Positions 1-9,950 of a DNA stretch of 64,000 nucleotides are shown here, in pieces (the stretch's first letter is position 1; the number at the start of each line of letters is the position of its first letter). A program made the translations under genes and the position numbers. Source of the stretch: Hybos culiciformis. Taxonomy: Eukaryota; Arthropoda; Insecta; Diptera; Hybotidae. A model generated the notes under the pieces. The model saw only the letters and a list, made by a program, of their open reading frames with translations. It searched no databases and was not told where the DNA came from. The DNA lies in NCBI GenBank assembly GCA_964007475.1, contig CAXFZM010000265.1:186001-250000 (forward strand), given 5' to 3'.

Positions 1-2
1 TT

Positions 3-188
3 ATGAAAATAGGTTTTCTAGATCCGGAGAAATAAACGATAAGGTGAGCAAACCCCCTAACTTTAACACATAAAATGTTGACTTTGGGCTGGTTTTTTGT
101 TCATTACTCCGGCTCCAGACTTCGGCGGACCTCCGTTTTTGGCTTAAATTAAAGGTCTAGAAATTACGCTTCTTTCTGTGCAATTTTT
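3..188 (+). repeat. First complete 186-bp monomer (reference phase)
   Basis: This unit sets the monomer numbering used here. In order it holds: ATGAAAAT (1-8); the TTCTAGATCCGGAG block (14-27); GATAAGGTGAGC (36-47); CCCCCTAAC (51-59); ATGTTGAC (73-80); a T6 run (91-96); the fold-back region CTCCGG..CTCCG (105-133) followed by T5 (134-138); TTAAATTAAAGGTCTAGAA (142-160); and CTTCTTTCTGTGCAATTTTT at the end. This copy has AATAGG instead of AATCGG at position 10 and belongs to the CTTCGGCGGAC class. Forward frames close at TAA (31-33), TAG (17-19) and TAA (69-71), and the three reverse frames close as well, so the monomer is not coding. Confidence 0.95.
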
Positions 189-299
189 ATGAAAATCGGT
201 TTTCTAGATCCGGAGAAGTAAACGATAAGGTGAGCAAACCCCCTAGCTTTAACACATAAAATGTTGACTTTGGGCTGGTTTTTTGTTCATTACTCCGGC

Positions 300-347
300 T
301 CTAGACCTCGGAGAACCTCCGTTTTTGGCTTAAATTAAAGGTCTAGA
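300..347 (+). other. Fold-back region of the monomer (example copy)
   Basis: In the monomer starting at 189, TCTAGACCT (300-308) is the exact reverse complement of AGGTCTAGA (339-347). Inside this outer pair lies a perfect 5-bp hairpin, CGGAG (309-313) with CTCCG (317-321), loop AAC, followed by T5 (322-326). An upstream CTCCG at monomer positions 105-109 can pair with the same CGGAG, so two inner stems compete. Most monomers outside the left domain have CCAGACCT, which shortens the outer arm to 6 bp. The CTTCGGCGGAC class breaks one pair of the inner stem and one of the outer. The hairpin plus T-run resembles an intrinsic terminator in form only, since this is not a bacterial operon. Confidence 0.7.
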
Positions 348-1839
348 AATTACGCTTCTTTCTGTGCAACTTTTATGAAAATCGGTTTTCTAGATCCGGA
401 GAAATAAACGATAAGGTGAGCAAACCCCCTAACTTTAACACATAAAATGTTGACTTTGGGCTGGTTTTTTGTTCATTACTCCGGCTCCAGACCTCGGAGA
501 ACCTCCGTTTTTGGCTTAAATTAAAGGTCTAGAAATTACGCTTCTTTCTGTGCAAATTTTATGTAAATCGGTTTTCTAGATCCGGAGAAATAAACGATAA
601 GGTGAGCAAACCCCCTAACTTTAACACATAAAATGTTGACTTTGGGCTGGTTTTTTGTTCATTACTCGGGCTCCAGACCTCGGAGAACCTCCGTTTTTGG
701 CTTAAATTAAAGGTCTAGAAATTACGCTTCTTTCTGTGCAAATTTTTATGAAAATCGGTTTTCTAGATCCGGAGAAATAAACGATAAGGTGAGCAAACCC
801 CCTAACTTTAACACATAAAATGTTGACTTTGGGCTGGTTTTTTGTTCATTACTCCGGCTCCAGACTTCGGCGGACCTCCGTTTTTGGCTTAAATTAAAGG
901 TCTAGAAATTACGCTTCTTTCTGTGCAATTTTTATGTAAATCGGTTTTCTAGATCCGGAGAAATAAACGATAAGGTGAGCAAACCCCCTAACTTTAACAC
1001 ATAAAATGTTGACTTTGGGCTGGTTTTTTGTTCATTACTCCGGCTCCAGACCTCGGAGAACCTCCGTTTTTGGCTTAAATTAAAGGTCTAGAAATTACGC
1101 TTCTTTCTGTGCAATTTTTTTGAAAATCGAATTTCTTGATCCGGAGAAATAAACGATAAGGTGAGCAAACCCCCTAACTTTAACACATAAAATGTTGACT
1201 TTGGGCTGGTTTTTTGTTCATTACTCCGGCTTTAGACCTCGGAGAACTTCCGTTTTTGGCTTAAATTAAAGGTCTAGAAATTACTCTTCTTTCTGTGCAA
1301 TTTTTATGAAAATCGGTTTTCTAGATCCGGAGAAATAAACGATAAGGTGAGCAAACCCCCTAACTTTAACACATAAAATGTTGACTTTGGGTTGGTTTTT
1401 TGTTCATTACTCCGGCTCCAGACTTCGGAGAACCTCCGTTTTTGGCTTAAATTAAAGGTCTAGAAATTACGCTTCTTTCTGTGGAATTTTTATGAAAATC
1501 GGTTTTCTAGATCCGGAGAAATAAACGATAAGGTGAGCAAACCCCCTAACTTTAACACATAAAATGTTGACTTTGGGCTGGTTTTTGGTTCATTACTCCG
1601 GCTCTAGACCTCGGAGAACCTCCGTTTTTGGCTTAAATTAAAGGTCTAGAAATTACGCTTCTTTCTGTGCAATTTTTATGAAAATCGGTTTTCTAGATCC
1701 GGAGAAATAAACGATAAGGTGAGCAAACCCCCTAACTTTAACACATAAAATGTTGACTTTGGGCTGGTTTTTTGTTCATTACTCCGGATCCAGACCTCGG
1801 AGAACCTCCGTTTTTGGCTTAAATTAAAGGTCTAGAAAT

Positions 1840-4200
1840 TACGCTTCTTTCTGTGGAATTTTTATGAAAATCGGTTTTCTAGATCCGGAGAAATAAACGA
1901 TAAGGTGAGCAAACCCCCTAACTTTAACACATAAAATGTTTGACTTTGTGCTGGTTTTTGGTTCATTACTCCGGCTCTAGACCTCGGAGAACCTCCGTTT
2001 TTGGCTTAAATTAAAGGTCTAGAAATTACGCTTCTTTCTGTGCAATTTTTATGAAAATCGGTTTTCTAGATCCGGAGAAATAAACGATAAGGTGAGCAAA
2101 CCCCCTAACTTTAACACATAAAATGTTGACTTTGGGCTGGTTTTTTGCTCATTACTCCGGCTCCAGACTTCGGCGGACCTCCGTTTTTGGCTTAAATTAA
2201 AGGTCTAGAAATTACGCTTCTTTCTGTGCAATTTTTATGAAAATCGGTTTTCTAGATCCGGAGAAGTAAACGATAAGGTGAGCAAACCCCTTAACTTTAA
2301 CACATAAAATGTTGACTTTGGGCTGGTTTTTTGTTCATTACTCCGGCTCTAGACCTCGGAGAACCTCCGTTTTTGGCTTAAATTAAAGGTCTAGAAATTA
2401 CGCTTCTTTCTGTGCAATTTTTATGAAAATCGGTTTTCTAGATCCGGAGAAATAAACGATAAGGTGAGCAAACCCCCTAACTTTAACACATAAAATGTTG
2501 ACTTTGGGCTGGTTTTTTGTTCATTACTCCGGCTCCAGACTTCGGCGGACCTCCGTTTTTGGCTTAAATTAAAGGTCTAGAAATTACGCTTCTTTCTGTG
2601 CAATTTTTATGTAAATCGGTTGTCTAGATCCGGAGAAATAAACGATAAGGTGAGCAAACCCCCTAACTTTAACACATAAAATGTTGACTTTGGGCTGGTT
2701 TTTTGTTCATTACTCCGGCTCCAGACCTCGGAGAACCTCCGTTTTTGGCTTAAATTAAAGGTCTAGAAATTACGCTTCTTTCTGTGCAATTTTTTTGAAA
2801 ATCGGTTTTCTTGATCCGGAGAAATAAACGATAAGGTGAGCAAACCCCCTAACTTTAACACATAAAATGTTGACTTTGGGCTGGTTTTTTGTTCATTACT
2901 CCGGCTCCAGACTTCGGCGGACCTCCGTTTTTGGCTTAAATTAAAGGTCTAGAAATTACGCTTCTTTCTGTGCAATTTTTATGTAAATCGGTTTTCTAGA
3001 TCCGGAGAAATAAACGATAAGGTGAGCAAACCCCCTAACTTTAACACATAAAATGTTGACTTTGGGCTGGTTTTTTGCTCATTACTCCGGCTCCAGACTT
3101 CGGCGGACCTCCGTTTTTGGCTTAAATTAAAGGTCTAGAAATTACGCTTCTTTCTGTGCAATTTTTATGAAAATCGGTTTTCTAGATCCGGAGAAGTAAA
3201 CGATAAGGTGAGCAAACCCCCTAACTTTAACACATAAAATGTTGACTTTGGGCTGGTTTTTTGTTCATTACTCCGGCTCCAGACCTCGGAGAACCTCCGT
3301 TTTTGGCTTAAATTAAAGGTCTAGAAATTACGCTTCTTTCTGTGCAATTTTTTTGAAAATCGGTTTTCTTGATCCGGAGAAATAAACGATAAGGTGAGCA
3401 AACCCCCTAACTTTAACACATAAAATGTTGACTTTGGGCTGGTTTTTTGTTCATTACTCCGGCTCCAGACTTCGGCGGACCTCCGTTTTTGGCTTAAATT
3501 AAAGGTCTAGAAATTACGCTTCTTTCTGTGGAATTTTTATGAAAATCGGTTTTCTAGATCCGGAGAAATAAACGATAAGGTGAGCAAACCCCCTAACTTT
3601 AACACATAAAATGTTTGACTTTGTGCTGGTTTTTGGTTCATTACTCCGGCTCTAGACCTCGGAGAACCTCCGTTTTTGGCTTAAATTAAAGGTCTAGAAA
3701 TTACGCTTCTTTCTGTGCAATTTTTATGAAAATCGGTTTTCTAGATCCGGAGAAATAAACGATAAGGTGAGCAAACCCCCTAACTTTAACACATAAAATG
3801 TTGACTTTGGGCTGGTTTTTTGCTCATTACTCCGGCTCCAGACTTCGGCGGACCTCCGTTTTTGGCTTAAATTAAAGGTCTAGAAATTACGCTTCTTTCT
3901 GTGCAATTTTTATGAAAATCGGTTTTCTAGATCCGGAGAAGTAAACGATAAGGTGAGCAAACCCCTTAACTTTAACACATAAAATGTTGACTTTGGGCTG
4001 GTTTTTTGTTCATTACTCCGGCTCTAGACCTCGGAGAACCTCCGTTTTTGGCTTAAATTAAAGGTCTAGAAATTACGCTTCTTTCTGTGCAATTTTTATG
4101 AAAATCGGTTTTCTAGATCCGGAGAAATAAACGATAAGGTGAGCAAACCCCCTAACTTTAACACATAAAATGTTGACTTTGGGCTGGTTTTTTGTTCATT
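1840..4200. repeat. Four-monomer block duplicated at 9-monomer spacing (1,675 bp)
   Basis: The ordered markers GTGGAATTTTT (about 1,853 and 3,529), ATGTTTGAC with GTGCTGG (1,938 and 3,613), TGCTCATTAC (2,147 and 3,822), GAAGTAAAC with CCCCTTAAC, and GGCTCTAGACC recur 1,675 bp apart. That is nine monomers plus the one-base insertion carried by the first copy. The match stops near 2,530 and 4,205, where one copy has CTTCGGCGG and the other CCTCGGAG. It therefore shows a duplication of whole monomers with later local replacement. Confidence 0.75.
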
Positions 4201-5213
4201 ACTCCGGCTCCAGACCTCGGAGAACCTCCGTTTTTGGCTTAAATTAAAGGTCTAGAAATTACGCTTCTTTCTGTGCAATTTTTTTGAAAATCGGTTTTCT
4301 TGATCCGGAGAAATAAACGATAAGGTGAGCAAACCCCCTAACTTTAACACATAAAATGTTGACTTTGGGCTGGTTTTTTGCTCATTACTCCGGCTCCAGA
4401 CTTCGGCGGACCTCCGTTTTTGGCTTAAATTAAAGGTCTAGAAATTACGCTTCTTTCTGTGCAATTTTTATGAAAATCGGTTTTCTAGATCCGGAGAAGT
4501 AAACGATAAGGTGAGCAAACCCCTTAACTTTAACACATAAAATGTTGACTTTGGGCTGGTTTTTTGTTCATTACTCCGGCTCTAGACCTCGGAGAACCTC
4601 CGTTTTTGGCTTAAATTAAAGGTCTAGAAATTACGCTTCTTTCTGTGCAATTTTTATGAAAATCGGTTTTCTAGATCCGGAGAAATAAACGATAAGGTGA
4701 GCAAACCCCCTAACTTTAACACATAAAATGTTGACTTTGGGCTGGTTTTTTGTTCATTACTCCGGCTCCAGACTTCGGCGGACCTCCGTTTTTGGCTTAA
4801 ATTAAAGGTCTAGAAATTACGCTTCTTTCTGTGCAATTTTTATGTAAATCGGTTTTCTAGATCCGGAGAAATAAACGATAAGGTGAGCAAACCCCCTAAC
4901 TTTAACACATAAAATGTTGACTTTGGGCTGGTTTTTTGTTCATTACTCCGGCTCCAGACCTCGGAGAACCTCCGTTTTTGGCTTAAATTAAAGGTCTAGA
5001 AATTACGCTTCTTTCTGTGCAATTTTTTTGAAAATCGGTTTTCTTGATCCGGAGAAATAAACGATAAGGTGAGCAAACCCCCTAACTTTAACACATAAAA
5101 TGTTGACTTTGGGCTGGTTTTTTGTTCATTACTCCGGCTTTAGACCTCGGAGAACTTCCGTTTTTGGCTTAAATTAAAGGTCTAGAAATTACTCTTCTTT
5201 CTGTGCAATTTTT

Positions 5214-5388
5214 ATGAAAATCGGTTTTCTAGATCCGGAGAAATAAACGATAAGGTGAGCAAACCCCTTAACTTTAACACATAAAATGTTGGTTTTTTGT
5301 TCATTACTCCGGCTCCAGACCTCGGAGAACTTCCGTTTTTGGCTTAAATTAAAGGTCTAGAAATTACGCTTCTTTCTGTGCAATTTTT
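5214..5388 (+). repeat. 175-bp monomer, 11-bp internal deletion (copy 1)
   Basis: The sequence reads ATGTTGGTTTTTT where other monomers have GACTTTGGGCT between ATGTT and GGTTTTTT. This removes 11 bp, giving a 175-bp unit. The preceding monomer carries the rare GGCTTTAGACC and ATTACTCTTC variants. Confidence 0.95.
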
Positions 5389-8300
5389 ATGTAAATCGGT
5401 TTTCTAGATCCGGAGAAATAAACGATAAGGTGAGCAAACCCCCTAACTTTAACACATAAAATGTTGACTTTGGGCTGGTTTTTTGTTCATTACTCCGGCT
5501 CCAGACCTCGGAGAACCTCCGTTTTTGGCTTAAATTAAAGGTCTAGAAATTACGCTTCTTTCTGTGCAATTTTTTTGAAAATCGGTTTTCTAGATCCGGA
5601 GAAGTAAACGATAAGGTGAGCAAACCCCCTAACTTTAACACATAAAATGTTGACTTTGGGCTGGTTTTTTGTTCATTACTCCGGCTCCAGACCTCGGAGA
5701 ACCTCCGTTTTTGGCTTAAATTAAAGGTCTAGAAATTACGCTTCTTTCTGTGCAATTTTTTTGAAAATCGGTTTTCTAGATCCGGAGAAGTAAACGATAA
5801 GGTGAGCAAACCCCTTAACTTTAACACATAAAATGTTGACTTTGGGCTGGTTTTTTGTTCATTACTCCGGCTCTAGACCTCGGAGAACCTCCGTTTTTGG
5901 CTTAAATTAAAGGTCTAGAAATTACGCTTCTTTCTGTGCAATTTTTATGAAAATCGGTTTTCTTGATCCGGAGAAATAAACGATAAGGTGAGCAAACCCC
6001 CTAACTTTAACACATAAAATGTTGACTTTGGGCTGGTTTTTTGCTCATTACTCCGGCTCCAGACTTCGGCGGACCTCCGTTTTTGGCTTAAATTAAAGGT
6101 CTAGAAATTACGCTTCTTTCTGTGCAATTTTTATGAAAATCGGTTTTCTAGATCCGGAGAAGTAAACGATAAGGTGAGCAAACCCCTTAACTTTAACACA
6201 TAAAATGTTGACTTTGGGCTGGTTTTTTGTTCATTACTCCGGCTCTAGACCTCGGAGAACCTCCGTTTTTGGCTTAAATTAAAGGTCTAGAAATTACGCT
6301 TCTTTCTGTGCAATTTTTATGAAAATCGGTTTTCTAGATCCGGAGAAATAAACGATAAGGTGAGCAAACCCCCTAACTTTAACACATAAAATGTTGACTT
6401 TGGGCTGGTTTTTTGTTCATTACTCCGGATCCAGACCTCGGAGAACCTCCGTTTTTGGCTTAAATTAAAGGTCTAGAAATTACGCTTCTTTCTGTGCAAT
6501 TTTTATGAAAATCGGTTTTCTAGATCCGGAGAAATAAACGATAAGGTGAGCAAACCCCCTAACTTTAACACATAAAATGTTGACTTTGGGCTGGTTTTTT
6601 GCTCATTACTCCGGCTCCAGACTTCGGCGGACCTCCGTTTTTGGCTTAAATTAAAGGTCTAGAAATTACGCTTCTTTCTGTGCAATTTTTATGAAAATCG
6701 GTTTTCTAGATCCGGAGAAGTAAACGATAAGGTGAGCAAACCCCTTAACTTTAACACATAAAATGTTGACTTTGGGCTGGTTTTTTGTTCATTACTCCGG
6801 CTCTAGACCTCGGAGAACCTCCGTTTTTGGCTTAAATTAAAGGTCTAGAAATTACGCTTCTTTCTGTGCAATTTTTATGAAAATCGGATTTCTAGATCCG
6901 GAGAAATAAACGATAAGGTGAGCAAACCCCCTAACTTTAACACATAAAATGTTGACTTTGGGCTGGTTTTTTGTTCATTACTCCGGCTCCAGACTTCGGC
7001 GGACCTCCGTTTTTGGCTTAAATTAAAGGTCTAGAAATTACGCTTCTTTCTGTGCAATTTTTATGTAAATCGGTTGTCTAGATCCGGAGAAATAAACGAT
7101 AAGGTGAGCAAACCCCCTAACTTTAACACATAAAATGTTGACTTTGGGCTGGTTTTTTGTTCATTACTCCGGCTCCAGACCTCGGAGAACCTCCGTTTTT
7201 GGCTTAAATTAAAGGTCTAGAAATTACGCTTCTTTCTGTGCAATTTTTTTGAAAATCGGTTTTCTTGATCCGGAGAAATAAACGATAAGGTGAGCAAACC
7301 CCCTAACTTTAACACATAAAATGTTGACTTTGGGCTGGTTTTTTGTTCATTACTCCGGCTCCAGACTTCGGCAGACCTCCGTTTTTGGCTTAAATTAAAG
7401 GTCTAGAAATTACGCTTCTTTCTGTGCAATTTTTATGTAAATCGGTTTTCTAGATCCGGAGAAATAAACGATAAGGTGAGCAAACCCCCTAACTTTAACA
7501 CATAAAATGTTGACTTTGGGCTGGTTTTTTGTTCATTACTCCGGCTCCAGACCTCGGAGAACCTCCGTTTTTGGCTTAAATTAAAGGTCTAGAAATTACG
7601 CTTCTTTCTGTGCAATTTTTTTGAAAATCGGTTTTCTTGATCCGGAGAAATAAACGATAAGGTGAGCAAACCCCCTAACTTTAACACATAAAATGTTGAC
7701 TTTGGGCTGGTTTTTTGCTCATTACTCCGGCTCCAGACTTCGGCGGACCTCCGTTTTTGCCTTAAATTAAAGGTCTAGAAATTACGCTTCTTTCTGTGCA
7801 ATTTTTATGAAAATCGGTTTTCTAGATCCGGAGAAGTAAACGATAAGGTGAGCAAACCCCTTAACTTTAACACATAAAATGTTGACTTTGGGCTGGTTTT
7901 TTGTTCATTACTCCGGCTCTAGACCTCGGAGAACCTCCGTTTTTGGCTTAAATTAAAGGTCTAGAAATTACGCTTCTTTCTGTGCAATTTTTATGAAAAT
8001 CGGTTTTCTTGATCCGGAGAAATAAACGATAAGGTGAGCAAACCCCCTAACTTTAACACATAAAATGTTGACTTTGGGCTGGTTTTTTGTTCATTACTCC
8101 GGCTCCAGACTTCGGCGGACCTCCGTTTTTGGCTTAAATTAAAGGTCTAGAAATTACGCTTCTTTCTGTGCAATTTTTATGAAAATCGGTTTTCTAGATC
8201 CGGAGAAGTAAACGATAAGGTGAGCAAACCCCTTAACTTTAACACATAAAATGTTGACTTTGGGCTGGTTTTTTGTTCATTACTCCGGCTCTAGACCTCG

Positions 8301-8922
8301 GAGAACCTCCGTTTTTGGCTTAAATTAAAGGTCTAGAAATTACGCTTCTTTCTGTGCAATTTTTATGAAAATCGGTTTTCTAGATCCGGAGAAATAAACG
8401 ATAAGGTGAGCAAACCCCCTAACTTTAACACATAAAATGTTGACTTTGGGCTGGTTTTTTGTTCATTACTCCGGCTCCAGACTTCGGCGGACCTCCGTTT
8501 TTGGCTTAAATTAAAGGTCTAGAAATTACGCTTCTTTCTGTGCAATTTTTATGTAAATCGGTTTTCTAGATCCGGAGAAATAAACGATAAGGTGAGCAAA
8601 CCCCCTAACTTTAACACATAAAATGTTGACTTTGGGCTGGTTTTTTGTTCATTACTCCGGCTCCAGACCTCGGAGAACCTCCGTTTTTGGCTTAAATTAA
8701 AGGTCTAGAAATTACGCTTCTTTCTGTGCAATTTTTTTGAAAATCGGTTTTCTTGATCCGGAGAAATAAACGATAAGGTGAGCAAACCCCCTAACTTTAA
8801 CACATAAAATGTTGACTTTGGGCTGGTTTTTTGTTCATTACTCCGGCTTTAGACCTCGGAGAACTTCCGTTTTTGGCTTAAATTAAAGGTCTAGAAATTA
8901 CTCTTCTTTCTGTGCAATTTTT

Positions 8923-9097
8923 ATGAAAATCGGTTTTCTAGATCCGGAGAAATAAACGATAAGGTGAGCAAACCCCTTAACTTTAACACATAAAATGTTG
9001 GTTTTTTGTTCATTACTCCGGCTCCAGACCTCGGAGAACTTCCGTTTTTGGCTTAAATTAAAGGTCTAGAAATTACGCTTCTTTCTGTGCAATTTTT
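8923..9097 (+). repeat. 175-bp monomer, 11-bp internal deletion (copy 2)
   Basis: It has the same 11-bp deletion and the same rare left neighbour as the copy at 5,214, 3,709 bp away. The two are copies of one event spread by segmental duplication, not independent deletions. Confidence 0.95.
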
Positions 9098-9655
9098 ATG
9101 AAAATCGGTTTTCTAGATCCGGAGAAATAAACGATAAGGTGAGCAAACCCCCTAACTTTAACACATAAAATGTTGACTTTGGGCTGGTTTTTTGTTCATT
9201 ACTCCGGATCCAGACCTCGGAGAACCTCCGTTTTTGGCTTAAATTAAAGGTCTAGAAATTACGCTTCTTTCTGTGCAATTTTTATGAAAATCGGTTTTCT
9301 AGATCCGGAGAAATAAACGATAAGGTGAGCAAACCCCCTAACTTTAACACATAAAATGTTGACTTTGGGCTGGTTTTTTGCTCATTACTCCGGCTCCAGA
9401 CTTCGGCGGACCTCCGTTTTTGGCTTAAATTAAAGGTCTAGAAATTACGCTTCTTTCTGTGCAATTTTTATGAAAATCGGTTTTCTAGATCCGGAGAAGT
9501 AAACGATAAGGTGAGCAAACCCCTTAACTTTAACACATAAAATGTTGACTTTGGGCTGGTTTTTTGTTCATTACTCCGGATCCAGACCTTGGAGAACCTC
9601 CGTTTTTGGCTTAAATTAAAGGTCTAGAAATTACGCTTCTTTCTGTGCAATTTTT

Positions 9656-9819
9656 ATGAAAATCGGTTTTCTAGATCCGGAGAAATAAACGATAAGGTGA
9701 GCAAACTCCCTAACTTTAACACATAAAATGTTGACTTTGGGCTGGTTTTTTGTTCATTACTCCCCGTTTTTGGCTTAAATTAAAGGTCTAGAAATTACGC
9801 TTCTTTCTGTGCAATTTTT
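9656..9819 (+). repeat. 164-bp monomer with 22-bp deletion at the domain boundary
   Basis: ATTACTCC joins directly to CCGTTTTT at 9,763/9,764. The missing 22 bp run from the GG of CTCCGG through the CGGAG arm of the fold-back (monomer positions 109-130). I saw this deletion only once. It lies between the last left-domain marker (GAAGTAAAC near 9,498, BamHI site at 9,578) and the first right-domain marker (AAAGCTCTAG near 9,971). The monomer also has the single variant GCAAACTCCC. Confidence 0.95.
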
Positions 9820-9950
9820 ATGAAAATCGGTTTTCTAGATCCGGAGAAATAAACGATAAGGTGAGCAAACCCCCTAACTTTAACACATAAAATGTTGACT
9901 TTGGGCTGGTTTTTTGTTCATTACTCCGGCTCCAGACTTCGGCGGACCTC

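Larger units (their letters stand above)
4450..9097. repeat. Segment repeated at 20-monomer spacing in the left domain
   Basis: About five consecutive monomers at 4.45-5.39 kb recur at 8.15-9.10 kb with an offset of 3,709 bp (20 monomers minus 11 bp). Shared ordered markers are GAAGTAAAC, ATGTAAATC, TTCTTGATCC, GGCTTTAGACC with AACTTCCG (5,138 and 8,847), ATTACTCTTC, and the 11-bp deletion (5,291 and 9,000). Right of the deletion the copies differ: ATGTAAATC at 5,389 but ATGAAAATC at 9,098. Left of about 4.45 kb they differ again. Confidence 0.75.
1..9655. repeat. Left HOR domain with its own monomer classes
   Basis: This domain is marked by variants I do not see right of about 9.7 kb: GAAGTAAAC, TTCTTGATCC, CCCCTTAAC, ATGTAAATC, TTTTTTGAAAATC, TGCTCATTAC and the GGCTCTAGACCTCGG haplotype. 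Four monomers carry a BamHI site created by CCGGATCC (sites at 1,786, 6,427, 9,206 and 9,578). Three monomers are 1 bp long: one before 750, and those with ATGTTTGAC near 1,938 and 3,613. Classes follow one another in preferred order: all eight TGCTCATTAC monomers are followed directly by a GAAGTAAAC monomer. The variants that define the rest of the window (AAAGCTCTAG with GTGCGATTTTT) are absent. Classes look more mixed here than to the right, suggesting an older or separately evolving part of the array. Confidence 0.9.

Noticed and set aside
120..136. CENP-B box in the CTTCGGCGGACCTCCG haplotype
   Set aside because: TTCGNNNNA fits the left half of the motif, but the required CGGG at the right is TCCG here. 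It is a partial match only.
309..326. Rho-independent terminator (CGGAG-AAC-CTCCG then T5)
   Set aside because: The stem is only 5 bp, occurs in hundreds of copies and has no gene upstream. Kept as a structural feature only.
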